Of a stretch of DNA of 64,000 nucleotides, positions 1-13,660 are shown piece after piece (positions within the stretch are counted from its first letter, which is position 1; the number at the start of each line of letters is the position of its first letter). The stretch lies in assembly GCA_028023455.1 (NCBI GenBank), contig JAQFVV010013340.1, positions 1-64,000 of the forward strand, read 5' to 3'. A program made the translations under genes and the position numbers. The notes below the pieces were generated by a model that saw only the letters and a program-made list of their open reading frames with translations, was not told where the DNA came from and did no database searches. The stretch comes from Epiperipatus broadwayi. Lineage: Eukaryota; Onychophora; Udeonychophora; Euonychophora; Peripatidae.

Positions 1-19
1 ATCATCCCATGCTCATTAC

Positions 20-20
20 A

Positions 21-51
<31 letters not shown>

Positions 52-52
52 A
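20..52. repeat. (AT)n-(AC)n compound microsatellite
   Basis: An uninterrupted AT dinucleotide run passes directly into an AC run. It is the first of many dinucleotide tracts in the window. Confidence 0.95.
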
Positions 53-2340
53 TAGGAGATAGGTTATTTCAAGAAAACATGAAGCAAGTATATCTGTTTG
101 CAGATATACATCACTTCAATAAAATGTACATTTAGAATTTTTTTTTTAATTAATCTACATTTGTAAATTTTTTTTTATCCCTTCTATGATTTTATTTTTT
201 GCTTATATCTTTTATTGAGATTCAGAGGAGGACTTTTATAATTTACTTACATTATAATTTATTAGCTCAGAAGTAATATTAATATTTAATCTAAATCTGC
301 ATATGGTTTTACAAGAAACATTTGATAGTCATTCTGCCACTTTTTATACCACAATGTTCAGCTGCTATGGCTTCCACATGTCAGTGTTCAGATTGTGTGA
401 GGCACAAAGGGACTTCTTCAAGGAAAAAATCAAATTGATGTGATAATTAATGCAATTTATATGTCAATAGAAATGGCTAAATTTACAAATTACTCCATTG
501 TTAGGAACACATTTTAGTTGCAGTTTTTTTTAATTAAATAAAATAGAATTAATTTTTTACTTAATTGTTTGACAATTGTTTGAAATGTAGTAAATATTAT
601 ATGATCACTCTACCATTATATTAGGCAAACATATCAGTATCATTTTGCCAGAATAATTAATATATGTTAAATGTAAATGGTAATGTGCCCATTTGGAATC
701 ACTTTTATTTAAACATCTTATTTATATAAAAAAATGTCCCATTATTATTAATGATTTATTTAAAAATAACTTTACTTAAATATATTGCCTCATAATACCT
801 ATAATATTTATTTGCAATACATTGAACAACAATCATATAGCAATTGTGTATATCAATCACATTTTATAACTTCTTTTGTCATGTAATTATTATAGCATAG
901 TTATAAAGTGTCAGGTGATAAAACATGAGAACTGAAGATGAATTCTTGGGAAGTTTTAAAGTACTTTTAGTACTGATATTAGATTTTTTAATATCAATAT
1001 TATCTTTTATTTAATAATAATATTATTTATTTCCCTTATCTGCTATTTTTGAGTGATTTAGTCTGTCATGGACTTTGTTTCCTAGATAAAACTCATAATA
1101 TTACCAAAATATATTATGGTTCAAATCCAAGCAAAACAAAAATAGGAATTTTTTAAATAGATGTTTTGCATGCATTTCATTAAACTAATATTTTCATTCA
1201 ATTCATTGTGTTGAATAGTAACAAGAATACAACATCACTTTAAACCACTTTACTTGGAGCATTTTTTATCTATTCTAATGGAAGAAATCAAATGTTTAAT
1301 TTTTTTTTATTTATTATCATAATCTATTGTAAAATAAAAACTGTGCAAAATGTGGTAAAGTTTCTAAAAATGTAAACAATGTGAATATAATTCTTTATTC
1401 ATTGTACTTGCATAGTGTGATTAAATTATTATGCTAAAATATTAAGCATACAAAAATACATTATAAAATAATGAAAACTTCACATCACTTAAGAAATATT
1501 TCAAAAGCTAACTTTTTAATAAAAAATGTAAAAAGGTTTATGCATGTGAGATTCTGAATAAAACAAAGTAACAATTGAGAGTTAATTTAACTAACTAATT
1601 AACAAGTTGGCTAAAATTTACCTAATTAACTAATTGTTATTTATCACAAAAAAATTTTCAAGTTGCTGTATAACCACCAAAGTTCAAGAAGTTTATATGT
1701 GTATAAAATGATATGTGTAAATAATTATAATCATTTAATAATCTATTGTTTCTGTGTTATTAAACAAAATTATGCAGAATTTATTTGTTTTTAATTTATT
1801 AATTTGTTTCATGGGAAAAACTGGTCAGAAAAAATGTGGGACCTAGTGCAATGTATTAATGGGTAAAAAGGGTGTCTTTTTCAGATGATAAAAACACATA
1901 AATATTAAAAATATTTTATTTGCATATATTATAATTGCACAGATTGATATTTGTAATGTATAAATAATTGTTTATTTTAAATATGATTATTTGAGAAAAC
2001 AAAAAATACAGATAATGCAAAAAATTATATTTTCTTCCTTCATTATATTATTGTTAATTCATTAATAATATTCTAATTTATTTTTTTTCAAATTCTGATG
2101 CAATAGATAAAAATGCTAATAAAGACAATTACTCTTCATCTATGCTAATTTCACATTAGCATGACCAAAACATTGTGAATCATTTAGGTATACATACATG
2201 TATGTAACAAAAATGTCTGCATTACCACCTAATCAAAGTTTCTACAATTGTACTACTTAACATGTGATATTCATTGTAGAGCCTACATATTCCATATTTT
2301 GGCAAAGCAATGATATGTCATTTTATTTATCAGGTGATAA
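53..2340. other. A+T-rich intergenic sequence, nothing recognised
   Basis: Stop codons are dense in all frames. I see no codon-like pattern, RNA gene or clear repeat. It may hold long-decayed transposon sequence that cannot be recognised by eye. Confidence 0.5.
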
Positions 2341-2346
2341 AGTGTT

Positions 2347-2532
2347 TTAATTTTTGATTTTTGTAAAAGATATAGATATAGAGTTCAAGGACCTTGAAAA
2401 GCCAAAAGCTTTGTGCTGTAACTTCACTTTCAAGCCAACTCTATTCATGGCACTAGGGAGTTGAAATTTAATTTGCACAAATGTTCCTCTTACATATTCT
2501 GTTTCTATCAACTGCTCCCAAGAAGTGAACAC
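2347..2532 (-). other. Short open stretch, possible orphan exon or relic
   Basis: A 61-codon stretch is open on the minus strand and has a more balanced amino-acid composition than its surroundings (for example VQIKFQLPSAMNRVGLKVKL). It has no ATG at the upstream end: a TAA is followed by GTG. The sequence AG-CAG just inside the stretch could act as a splice acceptor. I do not recognise the protein. It could be an exon, a piece of an old transposon, or chance. Confidence that it is coding is low. Confidence 0.12.
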
Positions 2533-2857
2533 TTATTCAGGAGATAACTTATCTATCAATAAAATGAGCTTATTTGTACTTTGCCTTTTTTATATTTTAT
2601 TAGACTTACTATGATGTAGCAGTCATTAATCACTCTGTTTAATGTCACTGATTTATTTTCCTATTTCTTTTTATGTGATTTTAGTTGCTATTTGTGACTA
2701 TTACCATCAATGTGGATTTTTTTATGTTAACAATTCCTTTGAAGTATTTTTTTTTTCATAAGAGAACTCCTTCCTAACAACTCTCACTTTTATAATTTTC
2801 TTAGTATTATCATTAACTCAAACTGAAAAACAATTCACCTTCATTAAATTAGTTATT

Positions 2858-2960
2858 GGATTCATATATATATAATTATTACCTCCCTAGTTCTATATTT
2901 AAATATAATTGGATTCATATATATATAATTTTACCTCCCTAGTTCTATGTAAAATATAAT
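2858..2960. repeat. 53-bp tandem duplication
   Basis: Two adjacent copies begin GGATTCATATATATATAATT at 2858 and 2911, and each contains TTACCTCCCTAGTTCTAT. The copies are nearly identical, so the duplication is recent. Confidence 0.85.
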
Positions 2961-2969
2961 ACTGTTCGT

Positions 2970-5900
2970 TTTCTTTTATTTTCTAATTCAATTATTATTT
3001 CCGTGCATGCTTTATATTTTAAATTTTTTCCAACAAAATAACATATTTTAATCAAGAATTTTACATGTAAATTTTTTCCCTAATATTAAACATGGAATTG
3101 TATTATCACTTATAGTGCTAGTGTTATTTGACCTTTAATACTCTCTCTTACAACTAACATATTTTTTTTAATATAGTTTTGCATTCATTTACATCAATAA
3201 TTGGAACCAAAATAATACCATTTTTTAAATTTAAAAAATAAATCTCAAGTTATCAGTATTAATAAAATAAATTAATTTACAAATGAATTAATATCTTTCT
3301 CATAATGTCTCTGATTGGTAGTTTCTTATTTCTTTCATATGAGACTGTTTGTGAGAGCTTTTGCTGGTATTCATTTTTTGATAGATTTCAAAAATAAAAA
3401 TATCTATTTTCTTTAGTTTTGTTTTAAATTTATTTATTTTACCATATATTTATGTAATATTTATTTTTGAAGAATAATATTATTAGATTTATATTTTACT
3501 TAAAAATACTTATTTTTGATAAAATGTTAAGTATAAAGAAATCAAAATGTATTACTCCTTGCAGAGTTTTTATGTACATTAATTTTTATCTTTAATTTCA
3601 AAAATGTAAATATGTATTTCCTTTAATTTATTTACATATTTATAATTGTTTTTCAGATTAGTTGTGTAATATTTATTTTTAAGAAGAATAAAGGAACTAG
3701 ATTTATATTTTGTTTGTAAAACATTTACTTTTTGAAGATAACAAGAGAAATTAATATCATAAGGCCACAACCTATAATTTTCTGAAGAATTTCGTAATAA
3801 CTCAACTTATATATTTTTGACAATTTTCAAAGATTATAAATAGTGTTTATAGTTTTAAAATAGATTTTTGTTAATCTTAAGTACTTTGAACAATAATTTG
3901 TTCTGCTTACCAAACTTAGTTAAAACAGTTGTGACATTCTTACTTCAATAATTACTTTTGTATTTTTCCTTACATACTAATAAAATAATTATCACTTTTA
4001 TCTTTCTCTATCTTGATGCTATCTACAGTTGATTTTAATAACTAATAGATGTCAGATGATAATGCTTATTGAATTCTTATCCACTACTATGATAGTCAAT
4101 ATCCCCAGATTAGCTTTACATTTATGGCTTTTATGAATACTGGATAAAATTGCATGTATAGTGAAAGTTATTTTATTTTTAAAAAATTGATCTCTTAATA
4201 ACAAGTTGAAATACATTTTCAACTTTATAAGGTATTAAATTTTATTTTTGAATGTTTCAAGAAAATTTTGTTGAAAATCATAAGCTTGAAATATAAACTG
4301 AAAATATTGTATGGGGAAGCAATAGATAAAGATTTATTAAAGACTGCCATCTAGAATCTATTAGTTACTAAAACTTACATTAGGTGGCATAATTGTAGTG
4401 AACGAGTTTTTCCCTTCTGAAACAGCAATATGTATGCTGGAATCATGTAATAAAGTCAAAATAATTATTACCCAAAATTGTATTTTTTTTTGATAGTAAT
4501 AAATTATTGGCAGTACTTTTGAATAATTCATTACACTGTTATTTATTTTTATTTGGGGTATTTTTGTGTTTTACAGAAAGGGACATTAAGTCAATTATTT
4601 TTACTCAATAATTTCTAAATGATTTTTCTAATTTTAAAAGCTAGAAATCTAGTTGTTAATTTTGCACATAACATTTAACTTAGTGAGGATTTTGATTTGA
4701 CTAAAAGTTTATTCTTATTTTGTTTGTTAATATACATTTTATACTTTCCCCTCCTACCAAATATATATATATATATAAAAAAAAATATATAATATATATA
4801 TATATAATATATAATATTATATATTTAATGAAACTATATTACTCATAATTAAGCAAGTTAAATATAATGGACTATATGAGGTATTCCATTTATATTAAAG
4901 AATGAAGAAAAACAAACTTGTTCCAATTATATTTTAATAAATTGTTTAAATTGCCCTTCCAGCTAGCTTTATATAAAACAAATCTAAAATCATACTAATC
5001 AATGAGATCTTTCATTATAATTTATCTTTTAGGTTGATGTGACTAACTAATCAAATATATATATCAAAAATAAAGGGACTTTTATTAAATTCAAATATAC
5101 TATCTACTTATAATTTATGTACCTCTAAATATTTATGAATAATAATATATTAAGTGACCTACAAACCAAGTAATAAATGAAATAAGAAATTATCTTTTAT
5201 TAAGTCGTAAATTCAATTAATTTACTAATAACTTTGATTAAAAGAAAATAAGAATAATATAGTATCGATCTTTAAATAATTACAAAGGCATTATTTATAA
5301 AAATAAATAGCACATCTTTTATTTTATGTTATCGTTTGACTTTAAATAATATTGATGTTTCAAATATAAATATAAACAATAAATATATAAAGACATATTT
5401 CTGCCTAATAGTTATAATATAAAGATAATAATTAATATATAGTACCTCAACTTATAAATTATATTTTCAGATTTTAAAATTATTTAAATATTTATCTTAA
5501 ACATCATCTGTTATACGTTTAATATTATAATAAAACAAGACGCTTAAATTGATCATTCACAAACGTTACATTTTACAATGAAAAATAAAAATAAACAAAA
5601 AAAAAATATATCAATCTCAAAAATATATCCACACATCACTCATATATATATATAAAATTATTAAATACCTTTTTAAAAGTTCACTTAGTTAATTGTCCTT
5701 TTAAGAATTAATTTAGTCCATGAGTTTTTTTCCATCTGTATATTTTTATTATTTTTAGAATGCATTCTATTAAAAGACGACAAAACGATTTCATTAAAGA
5801 AGATTATTAATTCTTAAATATATGCATTTTTTATTAAAATGTTAAATCCAGCACATCAATTCCAATTACTTCCAGATTAGAATTAAATTGACGATAATAC

Positions 5901-6640
5901 ATTTAAGATAGCTATACCAGCTTTTAACTCCAGACGCGATGAAATTCCGATCTCGTTGAAATTTTTAGTTGTTCCATTGAAAAATTGCTTTAGAATATAT
6001 GAAAGCGATGATGATGATGCAGCCCTAGCTGCGATATATCCTTATTACCCCGTCATAATTTATATGTTTATTACAAAATATATACATTACTTCAGTATTT
6101 TAAAGAATGGTAAACTTTAAAGAAATAAAATGTAATAAAATTCTATCCTTCAGTTGTTTGTTCTATATCCCATTTTAGTAAGCAATATAATGATAATAAC
6201 TTCCTTATTGTTGTTGCTATCGTTCCATGCGCTAGCAGATACTATTTTAAAACTCATGTTATATATGTTCTCTTTTTAAAACAATTAACATTAAAATAAA
6301 AATAAAATATCAAGTATATATATAAAATATTAAATTGAAAATTTGACATCTTTAAAAATATACACATATTATAATTTATTACATTTAATAATCATTGTAA
6401 ATAAAATAATTTTTTTTATAATTAATAATTTATATGTCCTTATTTATTTTAATAATTAAATGTTTATTATGATGTACTATCAATATATATAAATAAAATA
6501 ATAACTTCAAATAATAACTATATTTAATAAACATAAAAGAAAAATTTAAATATTTCATATGTAAACTTCAACTTAAAGAGATTTTTTTTTAATAACAAAT
6601 AACAAATTTTTAAAATATAAATATCGACTTATCGATATTT

Positions 6641-6679
<39 letters not shown>

Positions 6680-8480
6680 TAGTTTCCAACCAGTAACCAC
6701 CTAAACATTCACAGTAAATATAGCAACCAATATTTCTAACTGCTGTCAAGGCAACCTTCACACCTTTTAATAGCAAGAATGGAAATCCATTCTTACTAAT
6801 GGTCCATTGAATATATATGGACACTTGAAGATTGCAACTTGACTACAGAGGTTGGAAACTAATTACATCATTATTCCAGATTAGCTTTAGGCACTATTTC
6901 GCTTATTATTTTGTGTATATATATATATATGACCAAGTGGATCCTAAAAATGTTTTAGTAGTTTTAAATATTAGAAAAAAATTTAATAAACATCATGAAT
7001 TATAATTGTCATAATATTTAATAGCTAAATTGTTTCTTGCTATGGACGAATGATTTAATCCTATTACCAAAATTAAAAAGCAATATAAATTTACTTTTGT
7101 TGTTGGGAAAATTTTGGTAAGAGAGAAGTCATGATCATAATATGTGGAAAATCAGAAACATATAAGATCAAAGCAGATGTCAAATAGGAATATTTTTTAT
7201 TAACTTAAACCAAGCAACCAGATGCAATAAGGTTTTGATGATGGGAATTTTGAATTGATTAAAAGCAAAAATAAAATATTTGAGTTTTTGTATTTAGATT
7301 GACAATATGCTAAAGATTATGGTAATTCTGCTGATTGAAAAAATAATCTTCAAAATGTTTTGATAATATCACTATCATTTACAAAGATCTTATTTTGAAA
7401 CAAATGTTTATATGTATCAACTTTTTCATTAACCAAGCTAATAAATCATTTTTTCTACTTATCATAGACTCCAATAAGCTTTTTGTAAAATCAATTATAT
7501 GTAGGATTGCTATTCATCACCTGGAAATAAAAATTAATAATATCTACTAATGAAAGAAAATAAAAACATTATTATAAGATTATTTAATAATGCTTTTTTA
7601 AAATTTTAAAAATAGATTGTCACCATTTGTATATTCCTTTGTTTGATGGATATGTGATGCTATTTAATTCATTATTGCAATGATATTGAAATGAGTGTAT
7701 GAAAATATCAATAATTAATAAAAAATAAAAATAAAATAGAATATTTAACATTTTAGAAACATATCTTTGAATCTTTAAGTTAAACATAGCACAATGTATA
7801 CATAAACAAAAGGAGTAAATCATTCTTCCAGTTATGTCTTAAAAGTATTCTAAATGTTGAAAAAAGGGTCAAGAATAGAATGAGACCACCTATATTTTGT
7901 AACTCTGCTGTTGTTAAGCCTACTTTGTCAACATTGTTGGTAATTCAGAGTGAAATTAATCAAGGTATCAAAAATTAGGTGCTCTGTTTCCAACCTTGTA
8001 TAATTAATTATGAGGTTAATAACTCTTAATTATCACATTTCATCTGGTTGATAAATTAATTTCGTTTTGAATTACCATCAGTGTTGATGAAGTTATTCTT
8101 GTAAACATTACAGCTACCAATGATAGGTAGATTCATTCTATTCTTGATCCTTTGTTCAACATTTAGAATGCTTTTAAGTCATAGCATAGAGAGGGTGATT
8201 TTCTCCCTTTGTTTGCATATCAATAAATGTTTTATTTTTCAAAATTCTACTAATATAATCAAATAATTTTAAAATTTTAAACCTTAGAATTATAAAAGTA
8301 TTATTAATTAAATTGTTAAATGTTAAAATCATAATTTGTCTAGAAAAAAATATGTTTAAAAATTTTAGATTTTGTATGTGTCTACAAGACAAAATGGATG
8401 ATTTGTTAAGATAAAATTAAAGTGAAAGAAAACATGTGTTATTCTACAACAATAAAAAAAGCATTTTTATTAATACTGTA
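2970..8480. other. Long A+T-rich stretch without recognisable genes
   Basis: I see only scattered (AT)n tracts (4758-4822, 6644-6677, 6917-6931) and one diverged direct repeat of about 210-bp spacing: GTAATATTTATTTTTGAAGA near 3454 and a similar block near 3666. The region around 5930-6060 and 6215-6240 is slightly richer in G+C but has no open frame worth calling. Confidence 0.5.
6644..6677. repeat. (AT)n microsatellite
   Basis: About 17 uninterrupted TA units. Confidence 0.95.
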
Positions 8481-8490
8481 TTATTGTTAA

Positions 8491-8545
8491 TAAATATACT
8501 GAATGTAGTTTTTAATGCTTATAAATATACTGAATGTAATTTCCA
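8491..8545. repeat. 31-bp tandem duplication
   Basis: TAAATATACTGAATGTA occurs at 8491 and again at 8522, with similar sequence following each. It lies just beyond the 3' side of the tRNA-derived sequence. Confidence 0.75.
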
Positions 8546-8575
8546 ACATTTCAATATATTTTTTTATGTGTCAAA

Positions 8576-8647
8576 TGCGTTGACCAGAAAGCGAATCCGG
8601 GTCAGCTCCTTGGAAGGCAGCTATGATAACCACTAGGTTACCAAAGC
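8576..8647 (-). pseudogene. tRNA-Gly(TCC)-derived pseudogene or SINE head
   Basis: On the minus strand this 72-nt segment follows eukaryotic tRNA-Gly(TCC) almost end to end. It has the anticodon-arm core ATAGCTGCCTTCCAAG with anticodon TCC at 8614-8612, then GACCCGGATTCG as the B-box/T-arm region, and it ends CAACGCA. The T stem still pairs, one position as G-U. Signs of loss of function are a mismatch in the acceptor stem, a mismatch in the anticodon stem, a D stem that no longer pairs, and the T-loop A58 position changed to C. It could be a lone pseudogene or the head of a tRNA-derived SINE. I see no obvious conserved tail. Confidence 0.75.
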
Positions 8648-8659
8648 TTGACATCCCAA

Positions 8660-10290
8660 TATTTATTATTAATTGTACAACAACTAACAATTACAAAGAC
8701 AAATTGGTATTCAATATTAAGAGAGGATTTAATTAAAAATGTAAAATACAAACAAAAAATTGGCAAACATATAAAAAATATTATTATTTAATAGAAATTA
8801 AAATTAGTTTTAATAACAACTATCCCGCTTCAAAATAACTTAAGATTTTTATTTTAAATAAAACTACTCATTTCTTTTATTGTTCTTGTGATTATTTTTA
8901 TCATGAAATATTTAATAGAATTTATGTTTAATATAAGTGCTAAAAAATATAATTTTTTTTTTTTCATTTTTTTTTGTTTTATAATAATGTTGCTTCGAAA
9001 ATATTATTGGAGCATAACTGCCATCCTCTGGTATAATCCAAATAAAACTTAGGGGTAATTTTAATTACAGATAAATAAACTTGGAAAATAATATTTTTAT
9101 ATTTGCTGTTTATAAAACTTTTGAATATAGATATATATTATTTTTCTCAGTATATTTTAAAACTTTTATAATTAAAAAACAATAAAACAATACGATATAT
9201 AAAATAAAAATTATTTATAGTGATTGAAAATTATACTTTATACGTGAAGAATAATTTTCATTATCTGACAGAGTTTTTGCATTATTTATAATGATTGATT
9301 ATAAATCTTTTTTTTTTCTTTTTCTAACATCTGAAGAAAATAGTTTAATTTTATATATATTTTCCAATTCATGTTTAAACTATTATAGGCATTAAAGCAC
9401 TGAGTAATTTGAAGAAAAAACAGAGTAAAAAAAAAAAAGCTAAATTGATCTTTGCATCGTTTTTCAAAATATATAATAAACCAGTAGTCATTTTTCAAAA
9501 AAAATAAAAATAGACCAGACCCTAAATTATCAAGGAAGTTCTGAAATATATTCACTATTTACTGAAAATTTTATGCTAAAGGTCGCAAGGAAAGAAGAAA
9601 ATTAAGTATTAAAGATAAATCGTTAGTGTTAAAATTTCCTTTCATTAATTGTCGTAAGCGCAAAGTAAGTTAATAAAACTAATTTCGACCTTCATCAATT
9701 AAGAGTCGAGACCAAAGACACTTAAGTTAAAACATGTTAAAAATAATTAATAACAATTAAGGCGTTAACAGGTTAAAACAAATTGGTGCGTGTTGCTAAA
9801 AAATAATTAAATATTTGTAGCTTGTTATATTATTTAAAGTAAAAAATCAATACCTATTCTAATCAGTTGAGTACTTAAATCAAAATAAATGCGACATTTT
9901 GAAAGATTTAAGCAAAATGCTTCTTTATTTTTTACCCTTCTCAGCATGATGAGTCCAGATCTTCAGAATGACCGATATATCGAAATTTTCTATATTTGTA
10001 ATAGTACAAAATATGAATACGAGCATACACTAGACTAAGTTATGTGAAAACAAAACAAAGATATTTTTTAAATCAATAGTTTAAAAATAGAAAACAGATT
10101 ATTCGGTGATTATGTTTTATTTAATATTTTCGATGTCATATAATAATAGATAAATAAATATTAGTCATTTTTATCTATTACCCCATTTCCTCTTTTATGA
10201 AAAATACAAGAACTTATGTTTAAATTTAAGCCAAAATGTCTTGTTTATGCATCGTTTTATCATTGAATGTAGCCAAATTCATTTGCTGCT
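8660..10290. other. A+T-rich intergenic sequence, nothing recognised
   Basis: Only homopolymer runs of T and A and scattered short open frames are seen. No coding or repeat structure could be supported. Confidence 0.5.
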
Positions 10291-10293
10291 TAC

Positions 10294-10540
<247 letters not shown>

Positions 10541-10556
10541 TCTCAGTGCAAGATGA

Positions 10557-10705
10557 GAAGTGAGATTCAACTTGAAGTAGTCAGCATTTCCAATATGAGT
10601 CACATTATTCATTGAGATCTAACGATTGTTGTTTCAAAAGTTAACCTTGATAATGGCAGTTGCTAGTCTGTCAAAATAACGGGTTGTAATGAAAAATAAT
10701 ACACA
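10557..10705. repeat. Partial copy of the 13.66-14.15 kb inverted-repeat arm
   Basis: The block matches the right arm at about 14030-14155. Shared pieces are CATTGAGATCTAA / GATTGAGATCTAA, TTTCAAAAGTTAAC, GTCAAAATA, and TGTAATGAAAAATAATAC. It directly abuts the (ATT)n tract, so it is a second, truncated member of that repeat family. Confidence 0.7.
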
Positions 10706-10794
10706 GTTCTTACCCAAAAATAATGTTATATATATATATATATATATCTTATCGTTGCAGATACTATTTTAAATATAGAATATCTTTTTTATAA

Positions 10795-12430
10795 TTTTAT
10801 TAATTTTAGAAGATTGGCTAAATATAGTTATAAGAGAGATTTTCAAAATTATATTACAAAAATTAAATATAATATTTATTTTAATCCTAAAGAATTTTGG
10901 AATGTTCTTAATATCTCTGGCCTCAGTAAGAAACAGGTTCAAACTACCCATAGTTTCATTTTTAATGCACATGATTTTTCTAAACATTTTGCTACATTCA
11001 TCACATCATATAACATATTCATAAGCTATATTATTTTCACTGCACAAATTAATCATATCTCTATGGATGGTATTATTGCAGTCATCCAGTGACTTAAAAA
11101 TCATTCCAGTCTATAAAGTGATATATTCCTTCTTCTATTTACAATGGTCTAGTTCAATTTATTGGAGCACCTTATATGCCTTTATTTTTAATTTATCACT
11201 TAATTCCTATGTTTTGCCTAAATTTTTTTTAAAGTGCTAAAATGATATCAGTTTTTGAGAATAGTTTCCATGATTGTGTTAATAACAATAGACTTTGGTT
11301 TGTTTTACATACTATTGCTTAAACTTTTGAGAAATGTATTCATAATTAAGCTATTCCAGATGTTAGTAAAATCATTTATTGTTTTTAATATGGTTTAATT
11401 TCTAATAGATCTGTAGAAAATAATTTGTTCACAATTTATGATTATGTAGCACATGCAATTGAGGTTCAGCACAGACTTGATGTTATTTATTTTGTTTTAT
11501 AAAAACCTTTAATAAAGTAGTCTAAATCATTCTATTTTCCAAATTGCATAAAATGGGCTTTTTAAATAAAGGTAATTTATTGTTTTCAATCTTTTCATGG
11601 TAATTGTACAAAATATGTCAAATACAACAACAATATTTCATCTAATTTTAAATATAATTTATATGTTTGTCATGGTAGTATTTTAGTACCCATTGCCTGA
11701 TATTTTCTTATCTTTTGTGCTAAGCTCATGGCTGTAAAATATTTGGGAGAATCACATCAATGATTGATTGCACTCTCCTTCAAAATGATATTGATAACTT
11801 TAGTGCTTGATGTGATCTAAACAATATGTCAATTAATATTATTAATTATTTCTTTGTTTCATATTCTAAGAATTCTGAAGATTTGGAGATTTTATTTTCT
11901 AATAAATAATTATTTATTTTTTATATAGAAATGACTGTTAGCAAACTTTTAAAATTATAGATGACATCTTTAGGTATGGTAATCATTTCAAAAATGATAC
12001 AAAATTTAAATTGTTTTTGTGATTCATTCATTCCATTATTATTCAATTATTTAAAATTCTAACTCTAAACAAAGTTGCATTTTATTACAATCATTGCTTA
12101 ATAAATTTTTCAAATACATTTCTGTGGAAAACAGAGTGGTTTTTCATCTTTCTTCTAGACAAAAATATAGAGATTTTAAATATCTTTACAAAATCATGAA
12201 TCAACAATTCTTTCTATATGATATAATTTCAACTATTATAATTAGGTTTTTTGAATGATGCTCAGGCTGTTTTTGCCTGTTCTAATCAAAATTGCCATTC
12301 CAATGTCCTTAATTTTTTTTTTCTTTATTTAGGCTACATTATTTATACAGTCAGATTTTAATTAATAATAATCACTTCAATTTAGATGTAAGCAATTTTA
12401 TTAAACTTTTAAATTAAAATGTCATTGTTG
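10795..12430 (+). pseudogene. Decayed Jockey-like non-LTR retrotransposon (RT region)
   Basis: Read across frames, the plus strand keeps the order of landmarks seen in Jockey-type LINE reverse transcriptases. NPKEFWNVL in the connector is at about 10883-10909. The KIIPVYK remnant of the block before RT motif 1 is near 11098. NRSVENNLFTIYDYVAHAIE is at 11404-11463, running into DVIYF (RT motif 3 region, catalytic D environment). HGSILVPIA at 11671-11697 replaces the usual QGSILGPILF. DCTLLQNDIDNFSA at 11766-11807 is followed by TGA in place of the usual Trp, then CDLNNMSIN. RDFKYLYKIMNQQ lies near 12170-12210. The YADD box is not recoverable. Many stops and frameshifts show an old, dead copy. 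The endonuclease half is absent. The clade call rests on remembered family patterns. Confidence 0.75.
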
Positions 12431-12915
12431 GTGAATTTAAATCTATTTTATCCATTTATATATTTTTTTATTTTTTTTATTGTTAACTTTTTAACTGTTA
12501 GATATTTTCTATGATTAAAAAAAAATGTCATGAAGCATGACTTTTTTTAGGAATGAAAGCATACTACATCTTTTTTAATAATGTTTTTTTTTATTTTACT
12601 TCCCACCACAATATTTACATAATAGCTAATCTATTCATATTACATACATATAGACCAAACATGTACAACTCATTCAGGCAATGGGCCATTTAATGCTACT
12701 GGTAAGATTCTCTTGGGCCACATCACACAAATTTTCTTAAAATTTTTTTTGAAGGGAGAATGCAAGAATGTAGATGGGGTAATTAAAACATATTATGTAG
12801 TTTAGTGAATTCAGTTTAATAATATACAATTGATATAATATTGCTTTTATTTAAACATTTATTTTATTTAGATAAATTATTATTAATGAAATAATATTTT
12901 ATGTAGTACTATATT
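12430..12915. other. A+T-rich spacer, nothing recognised
   Basis: No coding, RNA or repeat structure is seen between the Jockey relic and the palindrome. Confidence 0.4.
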
Positions 12916-12919
12916 TTAT

Positions 12920-13655
12920 AAACAGTAATAATAATCAGCTATTAGACTAATGCACATGTGCTTTGAAGATTTAAATTATAAATGAATACTCTCAATTCCA
13001 AATACAAGATAAAGTCTTTTTGAAAAGATAGAATGAATCCAATCTGTCTTTTCTTACCAAAACGTTTATGTATAAGCAAATTTTAACTATTGAAAATGAG
13101 AGCATGAAATAATCACTTTAAAGTACTTTTTCCTATGCTTGAATAAATTACACTTGCAAAAATCTTTATAATTTAAGATATGTTATTCTTATTTTGAAAT
13201 TAAACACATATAATGAAATAATATTTTATATAGCATTATTTATTATAAACAATAATAATAATCAGCTATTAAGTGTATGTGCATTAGCTTAATAGCTGAT
13301 TATTATTACTGTTTATAAAACATAGCACTATATAAAATATTATTTCATTATATATGTTTAATTTCACATTAAGAATAATGTATTGTAAATTGTAAAGATT
13401 TTTGCAAGCGTTATTTATTCAAGCACAGTAAAAGTAATTTAAAGTGATAATTTAATATCTCAAGCTGTCATTCCCAACTGCTTAAGATTTGCCTATACAT
13501 AAACATTTGGGTAAAAAAAGATAAATTGGATTCATTCTATCTTTTCAAAAAGACTTTATCTTGTATTTGGAATTGAGAATATTCATTTATCATTTAAATC
13601 TTCAAAGTGCATGTGCATTAGCTTAATAGCGGATTATTAAAAATTATTATTATTA
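12920..13655. repeat. Long palindrome (inverted repeat, arms about 350 bp)
   Basis: The sequence from 12920 to about 13275 returns as its reverse complement from about 13278 to 13655. Outer ends are CAGTAATAATAATCAGCTAT on the left and ATTATTATTACTG on the right. Further in, GATAAAGTCTTTTTGAAAAG is matched by CTTTTCAAAAAGACTTTATC, and GTGCTTTGAAGATTTAAAT by ATTTAAATCTTCAAAGTGC. The inner part repeats the same end motif, so the structure looks like nested or head-to-head copies of a small inverted-repeat element (MITE or foldback type). A distant relative is at 46.56-46.77 kb. No coding capacity is seen. Confidence 0.85.
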
Positions 13656-13660
13656 CTGGG

